A stretch of 22,667 nucleotides of DNA from JAZDMK01 sp043800975 (lineage in GTDB: Bacteria > Bacteroidota > Bacteroidia > Bacteroidales > JAHJDW01): the NCBI GenBank assembly GCA_043800975.1, contig JAZDMK010000012.1:1-22667 (forward strand), given 5' to 3'. Below the pieces are notes generated by a model that was not told the DNA's origin, made no database searches, and saw nothing but the letters and a program-made list of their open reading frames with translations. The position numbers were made by a program, and so were the translations under genes. Shown in pieces: positions 21,393 to 22,667 of this stretch. Each line of letters opens with the position of its first letter. The stretch's first letter is position 1.

Positions 21393-22526
21393 TTAGTTAT
21401 TGTTTACAAATTCAAGCACCGAAGCGGTGATGTGATTGAGTTGTTCTTCGTCTAATTCTGTATGCATGGGCAGTGAAATCACTGAAGCAGACAGGGCTTC
21501 CGTTACAGGGAAATCTCCTTTTTTGTAACGAGCATCCGGATAAGCTTTCTGCATATGCATAGGAACCGGATAGTAAATCATCGCGGGAATCTCTTTTGAA
21601 GTAAGGAATTCCTGCAGCTTTGCACGATCCACATTGTTTGTAACCAGCGTATACTGATGGAAAACGTGTGTTGATTTTGCAAAACGACCCGGTGTTTTCA
21701 GTTTGGGATTGTTGGCAAATGCCTTGTCATAAAAGGCTGCAGCGCGTCCTCTTGCGGCACAGTATTCATCCAGCCTGCGGAGTTTAATACGAAGGATCGC
21801 AGCCTGAATGCTATCGAGGCGGGAATTGACGCCTATTTCATCATGGTAATAGCGAACAGCCATTCCGTGATTGACAATGTTGCGGATTCTTTCATCCAGC
21901 TTGTCATCATTGGTAAAGATGGCTCCGCCGTCGCCGTAGCAGCCTAAGTTTTTGGAGGGGAAGAACGAAGTGCATCCGATAATTCCCATGCTGCCTGCTT
22001 TCTTTTTGCTTCCGTCGGGCAGTATGTAGTCCGCACCAATGGCCTGGCAGTTATCTTCAATCACGTACAGGTTATGTTTTTTTGCAATGGCCATGATAGC
22101 GTCCATATCCACGCACTGTCCGAACAGATGAACGGGAACGATGGCTTTGGTTTTGGGTGTAATCGCGCGCTCGATGGCAGCGGGATCAATGTTGTAAGTA
22201 TCGGGATCGCAATCCACGAGAACGGGTGTGAGTCCAAGCAGGGCAATTACTTCCGCAGTAGCAACGAATGTAAACGAGGGTGCAATTACTTCATCACCGG
22301 GTTTGAGGTCGAGTGCCATCATAGCCACCTGCAGGGCATCAGTGCCATTGGCGCAGGGAATCACATGTTTTACACCAAGGTAAGTTTCCAGCTCCTGCTG
22401 AAACGATTTTACTTCCGGCCCGTTGATATAGGCGGTGGAACGAATCACATTCAGCACGGCATCATCAATCTCCTGCTGCATTTTTTCATACTGGCCCTTC
22501 AGGTCAACCATTTGAATCTTCTTCAT
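21393..22526 (-). CDS. wbpE: UDP-3-keto-GlcNAcA aminotransferase, WbpE-like (DegT/DnrJ/EryC1)
   Basis: A 377-residue PLP enzyme of the sugar-aminotransferase family. The internal-aldimine lysine is K192 in CTSFFPSKNLGCYGDGGAIF. Other landmarks are INGPEVKSFQQELETYLGVK, CANGTDALQVAM, the FTFVATAEVIALLG block, the PLP-ring aspartate D158 in VIEDNCQAIGA, and GVNSRLDSIQAAIL. The sequence tracks Pseudomonas WbpE throughout. WbpE moves an amino group from glutamate to the 3-keto sugar made by WbpB, producing 2-oxoglutarate that WbpB uses to recycle NAD+. It is the first visible gene of the minus-strand cluster, one base from wbpD. A plausible −7 element and an inverted repeat lie upstream (22561-22611). 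Confidence 0.93.
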   Translation of the reverse strand: MKKIQMVDLKGQYEKMQQEIDDAVLNVIRSTAYINGPEVKSFQQELETYLGVKHVIPCANGTDALQVAMMALDLKPGDEVIAPSFTFVATAEVIALLGLTPVLVDCDPDTYNIDPAAIERAITPKTKAIVPVHLFGQCVDMDAIMAIAKKHNLYVIEDNCQAIGADYILPDGSKKKAGSMGIIGCTSFFPSKNLGCYGDGGAIFTNDDKLDERIRNIVNHGMAVRYYHDEIGVNSRLDSIQAAILRIKLRRLDEYCAARGRAAAFYDKAFANNPKLKTPGRFAKSTHVFHQYTLVTNNVDRAKLQEFLTSKEIPAMIYYPVPMHMQKAYPDARYKKGDFPVTEALSASVISLPMHTELDEEQLNHITASVLEFVNNN

Positions 22527-22560
22527 ACTATCTATCCTTTCTGTTTTTTGAAAAATCAGA

Positions 22561-22568
22561 CAAACTTA
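22561..22568 (-). promoter_or_regulatory. −7 promoter element for the wbp cluster
   Basis: On the minus strand TAAGTTTG is an exact TAnnTTTG match, about 35 bases before the wbpE ATG. No clear TTG is seen at −33, so this may be weak or activator-dependent. Confidence 0.45.
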
Positions 22569-22587
22569 CATAAAAAACGATTTGATT

Positions 22588-22619
22588 ATGTCATTTTTTG
22601 ATGGATGACATTACCGGTA
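22588..22619. promoter_or_regulatory. Inverted repeat and palindrome upstream of wbpE (possible operator)
   Basis: ATGTCAT (22588-22594) and ATGACAT (22605-22611) are perfect seven-base arms around ten bases, followed at once by the palindrome TACCGGTA (22612-22619). They lie upstream of the −7 element at 22561-22568, about where an activator might bind. No regulator gene is visible. Confidence 0.35.
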
Positions 22620-22667
22620 CGTTTTAGGTAGCAAAATATATTATATTTTCTTTTTTTGGCGCCCGCC

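Overview
The window looks like a chromosomal segment of a free-living or environmental member of the Bacteroidota, probably near the Chitinophagales/Sphingobacteriales. The evidence is the gene families (an RNase Y/ZapA/coiled-coil block, DUF2851, a DUF4197 lipoprotein, a POT peptide transporter next to an OPT transporter), promoters fitting the Bacteroidota TTTG / TAnnTTTG pattern, scarce Shine-Dalgarno sequences, and several dispersed intergenic repeat families typical of such genomes. I see no rRNA, tRNA, insertion sequence, phage gene or CRISPR array.

Layout. Bases 2-965 (+) hold the 3' end of a MATE exporter and a small secreted protein, ending at a bidirectional terminator. Bases 1016-3219 (-) hold a cell-division/RNA-decay block: a small coiled-coil protein, ZapA and RNase Y. 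Bases 3286-7482 (+) hold four individually spaced genes: DUF2851, a zinc-ribbon membrane protein, a DUF4197 lipoprotein and a triple helix-hairpin-helix protein. After a 474-base repeat-bearing gap come a POT-family transporter and an OPT-family transporter 24 bases apart (7957-11358), then a secreted thioredoxin-like protein. Bases 12146-13201 are a two-gene pterin operon: a 6-pyruvoyl-tetrahydropterin synthase resembling the animal enzyme, and GTP cyclohydrolase I. A 579-base gene-free stretch (13202-13780) is packed with short hairpin repeats. It precedes a Bax-inhibitor-1/YccA membrane protein and fabD.

The right third (22526 down to 15611, minus strand) is a polysaccharide precursor cluster: wbpE, wbpD, wbpB, a TviB/WbpA-type dehydrogenase, galE, rfbB and a CpsB/YwqE-type PHP phosphatase. 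The first four match every step of the known Pseudomonas route from UDP-GlcNAc to UDP-2,3-diacetamido-2,3-dideoxy-glucuronic acid. They are separated by only 1 to 11 bases. The C2 epimerase WbpI, glycosyltransferases, rfbA/C/D and a tyrosine kinase are not in the window. A perfect 40-base palindrome, acting as a two-way terminator, separates this cluster from fabD.

I did not find a convincing wholly new system. The points most worth a second look are the POT transporter lacking its usual coupling glutamates and its HA/HB helices, the animal-like PTPS paired with folE, the complete diacetamido-uronate module, and the layered intergenic hairpin repeats.
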